A stretch of DNA of 64,000 bases from Undaria pinnatifida (Eukaryota > Sar > Phaeophyceae > Laminariales > Alariaceae), in the NCBI GenBank assembly GCA_012845835.1, contig JABAKD010000020.1:5993915-6057914 (forward strand), written 5' to 3'. Positions within the stretch are counted from its first letter, which is position 1. Each line of letters starts with the position of its first letter. The notes beneath the pieces were generated by a model, which saw nothing but the letters and a program-made list of their open reading frames with translations, made no database searches and was not told where the DNA came from. Positions 1 through 11,906 of the stretch are shown here, in pieces. The translations under genes were made by a program, and so were the position numbers.

Positions 1-149
1 CCACCGCCGTACCACCACCTCCTCCCCCTCCTCCTCCCTCCTCCCCGCGCAGGGTATTTACTGCCACACCGATGGGTGGGTCCTGTCCCTCGCGAGACTA
101 TAATCGTCAGCGTCAAGTCATCTACCTACCACGTAGTCGAACCATAAAT

Positions 150-320
150 AAAATGAATTTCACATCTGCTCAAAACGTCCCAACGTCCCTTATATTTACG
201 ATCAGAGGCGCCAGCTTCACGTTATCTAACCACACTGGGTGGAGTCTGATCGTGAATATGACGAACTTTACACGTGCTCAAAACATCGTAACGTCCCTTG
301 TATTTACGATCACAGGAACA
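150..320. repeat. Diverged tandem duplication, period about 107 bp
   Basis: The segment containing GCTCAAAACGTCCCAACGTC at 168 recurs at 275 as GCTCAAAACATCGTAACGTC. Both are followed by a near-identical CCTT(A/G)TATTTACGATCA block. Two copies only; origin unknown. Confidence 0.6.
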
Positions 321-1344
321 CGTACATTGCAACGGAGGTCCTATACACCGGCAAGCAAAGGTGTTTGTACGTATGTATACGTAAATAACAGAATGCTGGT
401 GCCAACAAACCGCTGTTTGTTGTTCGCCCATCCTTCATATCGCCAACAACGCGCCTATAAGGCAAACAAAAAAGGATAATACACACGACGTCCTACAAAA
501 AAAAACTCCCTCTCTTCACTTGCACGTAATGAGAAATCCTGCGAAAAATCGCTGGTCGGAGAAGATTCCTGAGCCTTTTAAGGCCAAGGAAAAACGCCTC
601 TTCTCTCGCCCCTTCCTTTCGGGGGAGTTGCAATATCTGCCATACACTTCTGCCACGATATTTCATACATAAACACACCCACCCCCATTCGATAGTCACC
701 ACCCGAACTGAATACCATTATTTTGCAAGCAGCATAACAACACTCTAGAGCCGAGGGGGTAGCCAACAAACTGAAGCTTCTTTCAGCCAGTCGCCCGCAA
801 ATAAAAAACCTCGTCCATCTATGATATGTATGTACGTGCTCGAACCAAAAAGGACAAAGAACGGTGACGAGGACGGTGCGATGTGTCGAGACTCGCTATT
901 TGGCCCATTCATTGCGTATAGCTTTTACTGCTTAGTTTCTGGTCGGGCTGGCACGTTGAAAAAGCATAAATACAACACGAACCAAAAAAAAATACAGCGG
1001 AACAACAACACCACCAGTGACACGCCAGGATGTTTCCTCTCTGAGCACTCGCCGCTCTCGCACTGGCCACTCGCACACACGTAAAATAAAAACAAAAATA
1101 GTCTACATCAGCACAGTTTCTCTGCAATCAATCACTCAAACCTGACCATAAAATAAAAACTAAAGCCTCTCTGCTCTCGACATAAGTCTATACTGCGGAT
1201 GCCATCACGCGCGCGGCCTGGCCATCGCAGCTCGTGCTCCTTACATCAGTTATGCTCAATGCCCGAAGCTCTTGAAGCTCGCGACTCAACAACGAGGCTG
1301 CAGGCATTTTCCTTCAGCTGTTTGCCACCTGACGAACTGCCGCC

Positions 1345-1412
1345 AAGGACACCCCGTCAAGGACAACCGTCAAGGAAATACGTCAAGGACACGTCAAGGA
1401 TAACCGCCAAAG
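1345..1412. repeat. Minisatellite, GTCAAGGACA-like unit
   Basis: Five or six imperfect units of GTCAAGGACA/GTCAAGGAAA occur in tandem. No coding role is apparent. Confidence 0.6.
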
Positions 1413-1593
1413 AACTCCCCATACTAACACTAGTACTATCAAGCCAAAAGAGGTCGTGACGGGGCAATCTTAACCGTCAACCAACATCATTGCTCGACAC
1501 TCTACGGCCTTCCTACCGGGTCTAGCATGTCGACAGGCACGCGACAGAAACAAAAAAAATGGACACAAAAGGCGCGAATGAAAAGGCGTTGAG

Positions 1594-1672
1594 TATAAAC
1601 CGCACAAGCAGTGTTTGCCTCATAAACCGCATGTTTGTTGCTATAAACCGCATGCTCGCTTCAAATACCGCA
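1594..1672. repeat. Short tandem repeat, ATAAACCGCATG-like unit
   Basis: Four imperfect units (ATAAACCGCACA, ATAAACCGCATG twice, AAATACCGCACG) are spaced about 25 bp apart. Confidence 0.5.
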
Positions 1673-2082
1673 CGCTTCTTCTGGGGTGAATATAAGTACT
1701 ATGATAGGGCAACGGACGGCAAGGGCAAGGGCTGCAAGTCACGAGCCAGCGGTCACAACCGTCATGATTCGCGCCCGCCTTGAGAGGGTTGGCTCCGTGC
1801 TACTTCCAGGGCCCGAAGCCCCAGCCAAACCACATGCGCGCGCCTCATAAGCGCCCGAAGGCACTAAACCGGGAATATGTAAAACGCAAAAAAAAAAACA
1901 CACACACACACACCGTTCGCCTAGCCATCAACAACCACCCACGACGTATTATACTCGTCGACCAACCGTGCACAGGAAAGGGCCAACAGGTTTATATAGG
2001 GCATCGCCATGCGAGAGAAAGGGGCGGCCAAATCGCCGGCACCTTCCTCTACCCGACCGACCAAACATGCGTCCGCCAAGAA

Positions 2083-2165
2083 GTCAGCTCCAATCAGCAA
2101 GTCAGCAACGATCAAGAAGCTATCAACGACTAGCAAGTCAGCAACGGTCTAGAAGTCAGTAACGA
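2083..2165. repeat. Minisatellite, AAGTCAGCAACG-like unit
   Basis: Imperfect copies of (C/A)AAGTCAGCAACG run up to the 3' side of the methyltransferase gene. Confidence 0.5.
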
Positions 2166-2192
2166 CCACCGGAGGCGACACAACCCTCTCCT

Positions 2193-5100
2193 TCAGATGC
2201 CGGCGTTGTATCTGGCGCGGAGCTCGTTGGCGGAGTGTGGCGGCCGCTCAGCGAGCGACTTCAAGTCAAGCGTGGGAGGGGTGTTGTCACCGCTGACCAT
2301 GACCGACACCCTGTAGGCGTTCTCGTACGCCTCGCGGGCTCCCTACAAAAACAAACAACGCATACACGTACACCCGGCGTTGCGCGGCGCCGTTTTGAGG
2401 GTCGGGAGTGCGTGCGTCGTGCAAGCGGGTAAACGTGCGGGAAGGAGGGAGGGAGGGAGGCTTTAAGAAAAGGAACGCAGCATGCGTGCATGGACTCAAT
2501 TGACGCAGTGCGCGGAAGAAATCAACGCCTTGGGGCGGGCGGGCGGGGGGGTCCCTATTTCATGCATGGCCCATGGCCGTAGTCGTATGACCATAGAGGG
2601 TGTAGACCCTCGCATTCCCACAATGCCGGGACGAAGCACGTCGGGTTTTCACCGACCAGGTAGACATTGCGTGCGCCAATCGCCATGAGATGTTCGGCGA
2701 GACGCATGAAGGGTGAGCTGCATCCCACTAAGAACCACTTGTGAGGCGGACTTCCGCATCTTGTGCGTACATTCTTGCAAGTCGGGTGACGGTTTCGAAA
2801 TAGTTTTAGTTTTCTGGGTGTGCTCACTTCCAGAGACAGCAATGGGGATACTATGTAACTGCCTCGTGGGTGCCTTAACATATACATATGTACCCTACGT
2901 GATATCATTCCCCTTGCGCGGAGTGAATGCTCTCCACTCCGCACAACATGATCTAACTCGACCATTTATCTCGGCTACCGCCAAAACATAAACAAAATAC
3001 GACAAGAAAGAAAAAGACGGCACCCTGGCGGTCTAGCCAACGTAGCGAGAGGCGTGTTTTACAGCATCGTTGCCAACGGACGCCAACCCCAAAGGCCCAA
3101 AGGGGGGGGGGCGCAATCGCTACGGCATCCAGCCCAGTGTGTGGCACGCAGTGCATTCATCAAAAGGTGGAGTAACTTCCGATAGAGGGGGAGAGAGGGT
3201 GCACTTTTCGTTCCGAAGCGTTTAGCTATATCTGGTACAAAGCATCCTGCCACACGACACACCTGGAACGCAAAAAATAAAAAAATAACAAACACAAGCC
3301 CTCCCCCCGAAAAAAACATCAGGCCGAGCTACGACGTTATCATATTATCGATTGCTCAAATACGTGCCAGACACTACGATAACCCCACCCCCCCTCCCAA
3401 TGTCTGCCTGGTTGGTGAAAACCCGACGTGCTCCGTCCCGGCATAGCAGGGATGCGAGGGTCTATGGTCATACGAATACGGCCATGCACAAACTGAGTAC
3501 GCCTCCCCCCCCCCCCCCCCTCGAAATATACAAGGAGGAACGGAATGCGTTAGAGATGAGGAAATTAGGTGAATGCGACATGGCAGAGTTTCGTAGACTA
3601 GAGAGTAGCGGGAAAACGATCGCTATCCTAGGAGATAGATGATGGCCACAGACGGCGAAACAGCAAGGGGATAGGATAAGCAAACAGTTTCTACGTAACA
3701 TATGGAAAAGGCGTAACGAGCGCCCAAACGTTGGAGGCGTCTCCATTAGGATCAGGAACGGTGCTCAGTCTCGAAAGGAATGCGGAGTCAATGGTCAAAT
3801 GACTAAGGCAAGCAAAAAATGAGCCCCCCCCCCCCCCCCCCCCCTCTCGCACCTTGATGTCGTCGGCCACGACCCGGGCCTGCGCCAGGGCGTCCAAGTA
3901 TACGACCTTCTCATGGTGCAGGGCGGGCAAAGCGTCTTCCACCGCGTCCAAAACCCGTGTCCATGCCGCCTCGGCGGCGGCCGCCACGCGCCGGGTGCAG
4001 TCCGCTCCGCCGCTGTGGCCGGAGAGTCGCTTCGCCGTGGCCTCGAGCGCCCAGAACACCGCGTAGTGCGTCGGGTGTATTAACCTCGCCTCTTCGACTA
4101 GATCGTCAATGGTTTCCACGTCTGATAACAACAGTTAGAATGGGAACGGAATAAAGGGGGGAGATTAATAAGGCGGAGACTGAAACGGAAGGAGGGGGGG
4201 GGGGGTGTACTCGATATTCATGCATGGCCGTAGTCGTACGACCATAGGGTATAGACGCTCGCATACCTACAATGCCAGGACGGAGCTTGGAAGGAGGGGT
4301 GGGGGGGGGGGGGGGGGGGGGGGGGTACTCATTTGTTGCTTGCCTTAGTCATTTGACCATTGACCATGCTTCCCTTTCGAGACGGAGCGCTGTCCCTACT
4401 CCTAATAGAGAAACCTCCAACATTTGGGCGCTCATTACCCTTTTTCCATATACTGCATCAAAACTGTTTTGCTTATCCTATCCCAATAACCTGCTTCGGC
4501 GTCTGTGGCCACCATCGGAAGGAGGCGGGAGGGGGGGGGGGGGAGGGGGGGGGGTTCAAATCCATTTTTTTGTGCGAGGCATGGACTTATTCAAGTGAGG
4601 TGCCCCAGAGAGAGTACATGCACCCCAACCGTAGCACCATGTATTTCGACAATTCCCCAGGTGGCCAGGGAGACTAAAACTAACTAGGGTTAACGCCTGT
4701 ACAACTGGAAACCATATTTTCGAAGCTGGGTCAAGGTCTACCATGTGTACAACGATGCTGCACAATGCATGTACTCTGGCGAAATCATAACCCTTCCTTT
4801 TCGAACCACAATGTTTGTCCCACTCTACGTTCACATGAAGTTAAAAAAAAGGGACACTGTGCATAGACAATATCACCATCAAACACCAAAATCAACACCA
4901 ACACCAACACCAACTGCAACAGCAATCCAACACCAGCACCAAAATCAAAACCAGCTGCAACAGCAACATCACCATCACCAGCAACACCAAAAACACCAAA
5001 AACATCAACAACACCAACACCAACACCAACACCAACACCAACGACGACAACAACAACACCAGCACCACCAACAACAACACCAACACCAACACCAACACCA

Positions 5101-5662
5101 ACAACACCACCACCATCAAAACCAACAGTAAATATTCACCGTCCCACCACCGCGCTCCCCCCCCAACACTCAATCTTGCCTAGGTTGTCCGCAGACTCTA
5201 GCGCTTGCACCAACGACTCCTCGGCCGCCACAAGAGCATCGATTTCCGCCGTCCCGCACTGGTACCCGCAGTCCAGGCAGCCCCAATCCTTCGAAGAACG
5301 TTCCGAGGAGCCATCCCCCCCGTCGCCTTGCGGACAGACCTTGCCATTGTGGCAGTCGATCGAGGGGCAGCGGAACGCCCGGCAACGGTCCGGAAGGATG
5401 GTACACGCGGCACACGTGCACACGAACTGTTCTTCCCCGAAATCGGCAGTCCGTCGTACATACGTACCATGTCGAGAAAGCAACGCGTCAGCACGAGCGA
5501 CACGCAACGGGAGGGGGGGGGGGGGGGGGGGGGGGGTCAACAAGGCCGCGTTCAACCAGCCGTGCAGAAACATAATGCACAAGAATTCCAAGTAGTTTGT
5601 CCCAAAAAAAATCGACTAAGGTGGAAGGTGGGGGGTATAATATAATAATAAACAGCAAACAA

Positions 5663-5697
<35 letters not shown>

Positions 5698-8600
5698 ACA
5701 GCAACAACAAAAGCAAACAACAGCAAACAACAACACCACCACCACCACCACCACCACCAATAACCATAAAATAATAGACAACACTGTACGGCCGGGCAAA
5801 CATGTCGACCGAGACAACTCTAGCAAAAAAAAAAAGTTCCAGTCGACACCGTTCCGTACCAAAGACATCACAAACTCCGTCCGGTTTACGTGCCGAGCAC
5901 TGAAGCGCAGGTCTAACCCGGCTCCACTACTCGATCCTGCGTCGTCCCTGCCTCCACCTTGCTCCTGCGACGCCTCGGGGGGGGGCACATCTGACTGGGA
6001 TTTGCCCCCCTCCGCCCCCTCCCGCCCCTTCCCTACAAGTCAAGAGATGCTACACTTGCGATACAGCACACGACACCAGACCGCACTAGGCCCATACTAC
6101 AAGTACAGCGACAACAGTTGCATCAGCATCATTCGTGTGACGCAAACGCCGATGGCGACAACGACTCCCCCCCCCCCTTCCCCCCCCCCCCCCCCCCGCC
6201 CCTTTCTTCCAATCACTACAACCCCCCCTCCCAACCTCCTTCCACCCCCACCCCGCGCAACTCCTCAACCCACGCCCTGCCCCCGCCCCCACAAACCAAA
6301 AAACATAAGCAAGATAATAAAATAAAAGAGAAAGACTGACTGACCCCGTACGTGTCCTCGAGCTCCGCCTGCCGTTCTGTGGTGGGGACGTAGAAGTTGT
6401 TGCCGTAGTCGATCGTCAGACGCTCGCCCGCGCCGACAGATCGAATCGCCGTGAGCCATATTGTGTCGCCAAAAGTCGTGAAGCTGGAGGGAGAGAAAAA
6501 GGTTCCACATTCCAGATTGCAGGTCAGGTTTCGCAATCGAGCAGCGTTTGCGATGTACGAGCAGGTGGTATAGATTTCGGTCGGTTGATGGAAGGGGAGG
6601 GCAGATCGTTGGGGGTACGGAGGACGGACGGGGGGGATTAGGTGGTGCAAAACTCGGTCCTTCGACTACAGCGGATGCCAGGATAACCGGGGGGGGGGGG
6701 GGGGGGGGGGGCGTGGGGAGAAAGGGCTGAGGCAGCGAACACCGGTTCGAGAGCTAAGCGCGCATGGTGGTGTGCCGTTTTGAAGCCAACTCCCACGTCG
6801 ACAAGAAAGCTGTAGGGACAGATTACGCGATCATACACCCACCTTCTCGCTCAGGGACCTCGCCACCACATCCTTAGGACTTGCTACTCCCATCCCACAC
6901 CTTCACCACTACCTTTCCTCTTCGCATGCAATATAAAACTTTCCACAGTTGTCTCTTTCTTCCTCTCCCTCCCTCCTTCCCTCCCATGGTCCCCACCCCT
7001 TGCATTCCCTTTCCCGACCCCCACCCCACCCCGCCCGCCCCCTCCCTGCCCCCCTCTCTTCCTCTCGAGTTGTTGCCCACCTGCAGTTCGGGGTGCAGTC
7101 GTGTTCCATGATACACGCCAGAAGAAACAGGCCGGACCCCTCCACTTGCTCCAGCTGCGGCAGTGGCATTGGCGGTTTAAGGTTAGGTATCCCGAACGGA
7201 ACGGGTCAAAGCAGGCTGCTGCATCCACAAGTTAATTCAATTTACGCATACAGCACTGCTTTCGCGGTGTTTGGGGGCAAACGACTCGGATTTAGTGAGG
7301 GATACTGTACGCAGCAGTTAACCCCTTTAAGCCAAGCACTACGATCGCACAGCGCAGGACAGAACCAAGGGCTACAGGAATGAGCAAAAAAAAAAACGCT
7401 CCCCCCTCTTTCCCCTCTCTCCCCTCCCCTCCGCTACCACCCCCCCCCCCACCCCTCACGTTTCCCCTCCCCTCGTCTCCCCCACCCCTCCTCCAACCAG
7501 CGCGCTATCATATGTATCGATCAAATCACCTCGTGGGAATTGGTGTTAAGCGCCCCCAGCACGTGACCCGCTTCTTCGTCGCTAAAGCCGGGGGCAAACA
7601 GCCCTGGAAGGCGTGCTCGGATAGCAGCCACGGCCTCCAAGCACCGCGGGAGGTTGGCCACGGTGAGCGTATTCATGGGCTGCAGCGCGAGGCGATTGTT
7701 GTTGTACATGAGGAGGCACTGGATGAAACACCGAGCTCTGCGGGACGGGGGGCGGAAGAGGACGGGACGGGGGGGGTTCACCGGGAGTCTCACGTTAACA
7801 GAGGTGGCATGGAGGCGTGCGGGGCGAGGGAGGGGGGAGGGGGGGGGGGGGGCAATACCAGGTCAATGGTTGGAAGCAAGCATAGAATCAAACGGTTGGA
7901 AGCAAGCCCAGATTCGAGTATGAGCTCCATGGTTTCCACCTCAAACCATGCATTTACGTCCTTAGTGACATGCCCCGAGTACTGTCGTGCGCTGCTTTAC
8001 AAGGTTTTTGGGCCACCACAACCGCCACCATTCACAACCACCCCGCTGCCGACCACCCCATCACCACCCATCCATCCCCCACGACCCACGATCACCACGA
8101 TCACCACCATCACCACCTCACCACCGCGGCAGGCGATCTAAACCTGGGCGGAGCGAGGAGAGGGAGTGTCGGGGAGGGGCGACAACCCACGAGACGAATA
8201 CGTTACCAAAACAGCCTCGCTCGACGGTCACTGCTGGCGCTTTTCCGAGGGTCATTGAAATCACACGCAGCTTGCAAGGAATTCTCAATCTTACAGCTGA
8301 CGTTTTTTTTTTATTTACCCCGAAAAAGCACGCCCGAATCACCCGTTTCGCATCGCGAACGCTCTGCCCTCCTCCTTCGTTACGCCACACAAGCGATCGG
8401 CGTCACGACCCTCGTCGCGCGTTATCGCACTCCGACTCCGCACAGGGGGAAAGGGGGTGACGGTGGGGGGGGGGGGTGTACTCAGCTTGTGCATGGCCGT
8501 AGTTGTATGACCATAGACCCTCGCATCCCTACTATGCCGAGACGGAGCACGTCGGGTTTTCACCAACCAGGCAGACATGTAGGACCAGGGGGGGGGGGCA

Positions 8601-11192
8601 TCTGTTACATAATACCTGAGCCCCAGGTGTCACCACGTGACCAAAAACGAAGCCCACCACGTTTATCATACACACCGTCCCCCCTTGACAAGTGCCGCGG
8701 GGGGCCATGAGCGCTCGCGACCTCATCCGTGCCGCGCTCCCTATACCCATCAAACTTCCATCCCTCCGCCCCTCTCCCTCCCCTCTCTCCCAGTACCCAG
8801 AAGCCGTCTCGGCCCATCCCGCCCCATTACGTCCCGCCTCCGTCCAACCCCCCCATGTTCCGTTCCAGCCCAGCCCACTACCTCCCGTTTCATCTTATTA
8901 CACCCCGTTCCATGCCGTCCCAATACGTCCCGTCCCATCCTGTCCGACTACGTCCCATCCCATCCTGTCCCACAACGCTACATCCCATCCCACTACGTCC
9001 CGTCCCACTACATCCTATTCCACTACCTCCCGTCCTATCCCGTCCCAACCAGTCCCTCTGCATCCCGCCCCATCCCGTTCAGTCCCACTACGTCCCGCGC
9101 TATCCCGTGATCTGGCTTACCGGTCGAGCGTGTTCACGGCGTCCAGGTCGCACATTTCATCAGCCACCACGTCAAGCTCCGGCAGCAGGGCGGGGGGGCA
9201 GGCGAGCGACCCCCCCGGCTGCAACCTTTCGCACGCTGTAGCCTCGTGAACCTCGCAGCAGGCCAGGCACCTTCCATGTCATCGCCAGCACAAACAACGG
9301 AACACATACAAAGTAGGAAAGGAGGGGGGGGGGGGGGGGGGGGGGGGGGGCGAAGGGAGCAAGTCAGGTCCAAGGGGAAAATTGCGAGGCAAGGAGGGGG
9401 AAGAGGGAGAGGAGGAGGAGGAACCAAGGCCAAGATGGATAAATAAACTAAAGCAATTTTCAATATGTAACTTCGCCCAAAGGGGAAAAGGAGGAGAAGA
9501 GCCTTATTTCGCCCCCTTTCGCCATGAGGGCGGCATTGAGAAGAGTCTTTCCCCCACCTCGGTCAGTAAAAACACGGCGGGTTTCACCAGGAAAACAGAG
9601 AGAAAGGGGGGAGAAGCTCAGAAGACAGTCTAGGCCAAGCTAGGGCACAGCTACAGCGACAGCTCAACCCTTTTAGAACAACAATATTGTCTCGCAATTA
9701 GAATGAGAGTAGGTCAAGAGATGGTAAAAATGTCGAAAATAAATAAGGATTACAGCAGTACAGCATCGGGCACACGAAATAGTCCGGGCTACTGGGGTAC
9801 AGGTGTTTCAGAACCGCCATGTAAAACGTACTGCTGTACGACACCCGCCCAGCATAGTAGCACCCATACCGGTGCATGCTTTACACCACAAATAAAGATT
9901 TGATACGATCGCACTCGTCGTTTTTTTTTTATCGCTACAAAACACATGGGTCTCAAACGGGATATATGATAACCCTTTCACAATTCGGACAGATCACCAC
10001 CGATCCCCACTTGATCTAGATCGTTCAGGGGAGATCTGTATGGTCTAGTAGCTCATGTTACCCGGTGGGAGCCGCACGATCTGCACGATTTAGCACATGT
10101 TTGCAGGGTTGGATATGTACTCTGATGTGCACAATATCCTGCACAGCACATCACAACGGCAGATACAGGATCTATATATCTACGAAGTACGTAATCTATA
10201 TGATCGGTATGATCTACCAGGGAGGGGAGGAATTAACGAGGGAAAATGCGAGCGACTTTTGGGGTGGTATATGATCTAGATCGTCACGTGTCCGAGGTGT
10301 GAATCCCTAATAGCGCTGCACTCGCGTTACGGGACGAAAACTTACCAGGTAGGATATAGAAAAAAAAATATGATCATCAGCGAAAAAGAAAAGGCATGAA
10401 TTACGATCATATCAGAAACGGGAAGAGGCCTCGGAGTGTTACAGACGCAGAAGTGAATGAAAAAATTGTCTTGTACGGACCGTGTAATACCATCGCTTTT
10501 GTGAGTGATCACTTTGTGACTTGGAAAAGGGTTGAAAAAAAAACTTTTAACCCGATTTTGGGGACAAACAACTTGGAATTAGTATAGGGAGGGTTTTGGG
10601 GGCTCAAAAAGGATTATGTGGTAAGTAAATGATTAGTCTACGGGCGCACCTTTCGGACAGCTCGCTGGCGTATACAAAGGCGAGGTCCTCGAACAGCACG
10701 TCCCCCGCTTTGAACGCCTCCGTGGCGACGCACACTCTTCCCTGAAAAAAACACACGAACGAAAGAAAACAAACCGAACCGAAATAATTACAAAAAATGA
10801 ACAAAACGTAAACACACGAAAAGAAAACACACGAAAAGAACGACCAAAAGAGAACGACCAAAAGAGAACATGAGACAAAAACAAAACAAGACGAACGCAA
10901 TGCAATGCAAAAACAAAAGGAAAACACACGCACAAGATAGCAAAACACACGAAAAGCAACGAGAAACAAAACACATCGACAAAAACGATTATCAAACACG
11001 ACGAACACGAAAAAAACCAGCACACCGCCCAAAGCAAAGAGAAGGACGAAAAACAGAGAGGACGCCAAACAAGAAGGGCAAAGCCGGGGGGAAGCTGTTC
11101 AGACTGGAGAACAAACAAGAGCGGCTTACAGGGGAAAAGAAACGGAAAAGCAGGCGGGAGACAGGGAAGTGTGAAGCAATAGAGCACGACAT
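2193..11192 (-). CDS. SMYD-like SET-domain protein lysine methyltransferase, nine exons
   Basis: Predicted S-adenosylmethionine-dependent lysine methyltransferase, about 463 aa. Exons on the minus strand: 11192-11130 (tentative start), 10741-10650, 9270-9121, 7737-7530, 7154-7081, 6483-6345, 5426-5180, 4121-3853, 2342-2193. All phases join without a stop. SET landmarks: start of domain GRVCVATEAFKAGDVLFEDL (22-41), MEHDCTPNC (187-195, the NHSCxPN motif) and ERLTIDYG (216-223). The cysteine-rich post-SET FVCTCAAC follows at 243-250, with CPSIDCHNG and CLDCG, presumably binding zinc. The C-terminal helical part (325-463) resembles the SMYD TPR-like tail. The MYND finger normally inserted in SMYD proteins is reduced to a short segment starting CLACCEVHEATAC (53-65). 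Intron 7 has a GC donor (CTAG|GCAAGA); the other donors are GT. The SET assignment is firm from motifs; the substrate is unknown. Exon 1 (MSCSIASHFPVSRLLFRFF...) is chosen only because an ATG frame ends in phase at a GTAAGC donor. Confidence 0.85.
2545..2668 (+). repeat. Element A copy 1 (poly-G headed, ~105 bp)
   Basis: After a G-rich head comes CATGCATGGC, GGCCGTAGTCGTATGACCAT, CCTCGCATTCCCACAATGCC and GTCGGGTTTTCACC. Homologous copies are at 3381-3504 (-), 4190-4290 (+) and 8459-8590 (+). All lie in introns of the SET gene. This copy is antisense to it, in intron 8. Confidence 0.7.
3381..3504 (-). repeat. Element A copy 2
   Basis: On the minus strand a G16 tract (3505-3520) is followed by ...GGCCGTATTCGTATGACC..., ...CGGGACGGAGCACGTC... 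and ...CAACCAGGCAGACATTG. A further G-rich tract closes it. It is sense to the SET gene in intron 8, directly behind element B. Confidence 0.75.
3521..3844 (-). repeat. Element B copy 1, full length (~320 bp)
   Basis: On the minus strand a G21 tract (3844-3824) begins eight bases into intron 8, after the donor AAG|GTGCGA. It is followed by TTGCTTGCCTTAGTCATTTG, ...CCTCCAACGTTTGGGCGCTC... and ...TTTCGCCGTCTGTGGCCA.... A tail containing CTACTCTCTAGTCTACGAAA follows. The 32.5-kb copy matches over the same length, which defines the element. No long reading frame and no terminal inverted repeat was seen. Confidence 0.8.
4190..4290 (+). repeat. Element A copy 3, truncated
   Basis: A G-run is followed by TGTACTCGATATTCATGCAT and GGCCGTAGTCGTACGACC, ending near CAGGACGGAGC. 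It lies in intron 7, antisense to the SET gene, just before element B copy 2. Confidence 0.7.
4301..4520 (+). repeat. Element B copy 2, 3'-truncated
   Basis: A G25 tract (4301-4325) heads TACTCATTTGTTGCTTGCCT, ...TTTCGAGACGGAGCGCTG... and ...CTGTGGCCACCATC. The body stops where a second G-run begins (about 4530). Antisense to the SET gene, in intron 7. Confidence 0.75.
4885..5130. repeat. (CACCAA)n / (AAC)n / (ACC)n microsatellite
   Basis: A 240-bp array of AAC and ACC triplets lies in intron 7. It makes a long Gln/His-rich open frame on the plus strand that has no start context or splice support and is antisense to the SET gene. Confidence 0.85.
5655..5762. repeat. (CAG/CAA)n followed by (ACC)n microsatellite
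   Basis: About 60 bp of CAACAG repeats are followed by (ACC)8-9, in intron 6 of the SET gene. The apparent polyglutamine frame is a shadow. Confidence 0.85.
8459..8590 (+). repeat. Element A copy 4
   Basis: A G-run is followed by TGTACTCAGCTTGTGCATGG, ...GTTGTATGACCATAGACCCT... and ...CAACCAGGCAGACATG, then another short G-run. In intron 3 of the SET gene, antisense. Confidence 0.75.
8775..9112. repeat. Intronic minisatellite, CCCGTCCCACTACGT-like units
   Basis: About 330 bp of imperfect 5/10/15-bp units (CCCGTCCCAT, CACTACGTCC, CATCCTGTCC) abut the donor of intron 3. On the coding strand it reads as G-rich GGGAC repeats starting near the 5' splice site. It produces several Pro/Ser-rich shadow frames on the plus strand. 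Confidence 0.8.
11130..11192 (-). CDS. Tentative first coding exon of the SET-domain gene
   Basis: This exon encodes 21 residues rich in Ser, Phe and Arg and ends in phase 0 at GTAAGC. That matches the phase-0 start of the next exon at 10741, reached through a pyrimidine-rich intron ending TTTTTTCAG. The composition could suit an organelle or signal peptide, but that is speculation. A second ATG eight bases upstream (11200) is out of frame. The true start could lie elsewhere. Confidence 0.35.
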
Positions 11193-11906
11193 GGAGACAT
11201 GGAGAATACTGTAGATGCCACGACAGAAGGTTGAAAAACCAAGCGGGTAGTCAGCGGAACTGCATGCACGTTCTTGGGGACAAAATACTTGAAATTGAAT
11301 TACAAATATTTTCGCAGTAGTAAAAGGCCTGCTGCAGCAGTATCGCCAATATACTAAAAATATATCCCCGACGGCGAATCGGCTTTTATTAAATACAAGG
11401 TATACCATACCCGCACCGCCAAAAATCGACTACTTGAGAGGTGCAAGCCGGCCACCCCCCTCCTTCCCCCTGCCCCTCTACGCACCTGCGAGTGGGGTTT
11501 TTGGCTGTCGGGGTTCGTGGGCTACGTGCTGTACCCTCCTGCCGTGCCTACTTAGCTCCAACTTCTCTAAGCCCCGCTCAGTGCTAGCCCGTTGTATCGA
11601 GACTACCGCATGTAGGGCGGCGTGACAATGAAGCAGAGCGCAAAGCGCAACAAACGAACGAGCAAAAACACGGGTTTCCAAGGGCCCTGCGCGGCTCGGC
11701 GACGCGGAACGCAACCCCTTGAAAAATGACTTGCTCGCGCGACTTTGAACGCCCAAGGCACGTGCCACAGAGCTCGGGCGGGGTCCAGACGAACGTCGTT
11801 CTGTACCGACGGGCTCCCTGCGTGTCGCGCAGCCCAAAGCGAGAGCAAGGACCTTCGGCCGCCAGAGAATAGCTTGCAGATGTGCAAAACAAGAGTGCCT
11901 TTTGTA

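Larger units (their letters stand above)
1..2192. other. Repeat-rich intergenic left flank
   Basis: No exon-like segment with matching splice phases was found on either strand. The stretch holds the short tandem arrays listed separately, pyrimidine-rich sequence at 1-60 and AC-rich sequence near 1890-1912. It lies downstream of the methyltransferase stop codon and should contain that gene's 3' UTR, but no poly(A) signal was identified with confidence. Confidence 0.6.

Noticed and set aside
4745-5131. Gln/His-rich open frame on the plus strand
   Set aside because: Made of AAC/ACC microsatellite inside intron 7 of the SET gene; no start or splice support.
5597-6325. 242-codon polyglutamine/proline frame on plus
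   Set aside because: Crosses a CAG/CAA microsatellite and poly-C runs in intron 6 and overlaps the antisense of a SET gene intron.
7380-8710. Two ~250-codon Pro/Ser-rich frames on plus
   Set aside because: They are antisense to SET exon 4 and to intron 3, with low-complexity composition.
8637-9249. Ser/Pro-rich overlapping frames in three plus phases
   Set aside because: All come from the TCCCGTCCCAT minisatellite; being open in all phases argues against coding.
10604-11187. Phe/Cys-rich membrane-like frames on minus
   Set aside because: Only the first ~30 residues (10741-10650) are the SET exon. The rest is the pyrimidine-rich intron 1.
11603-11892. Possible first exon of the SET gene in the GC-rich patch on minus
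   Set aside because: Open in all three frames with no recognisable protein sequence and no phase-0 donor that could be preferred.
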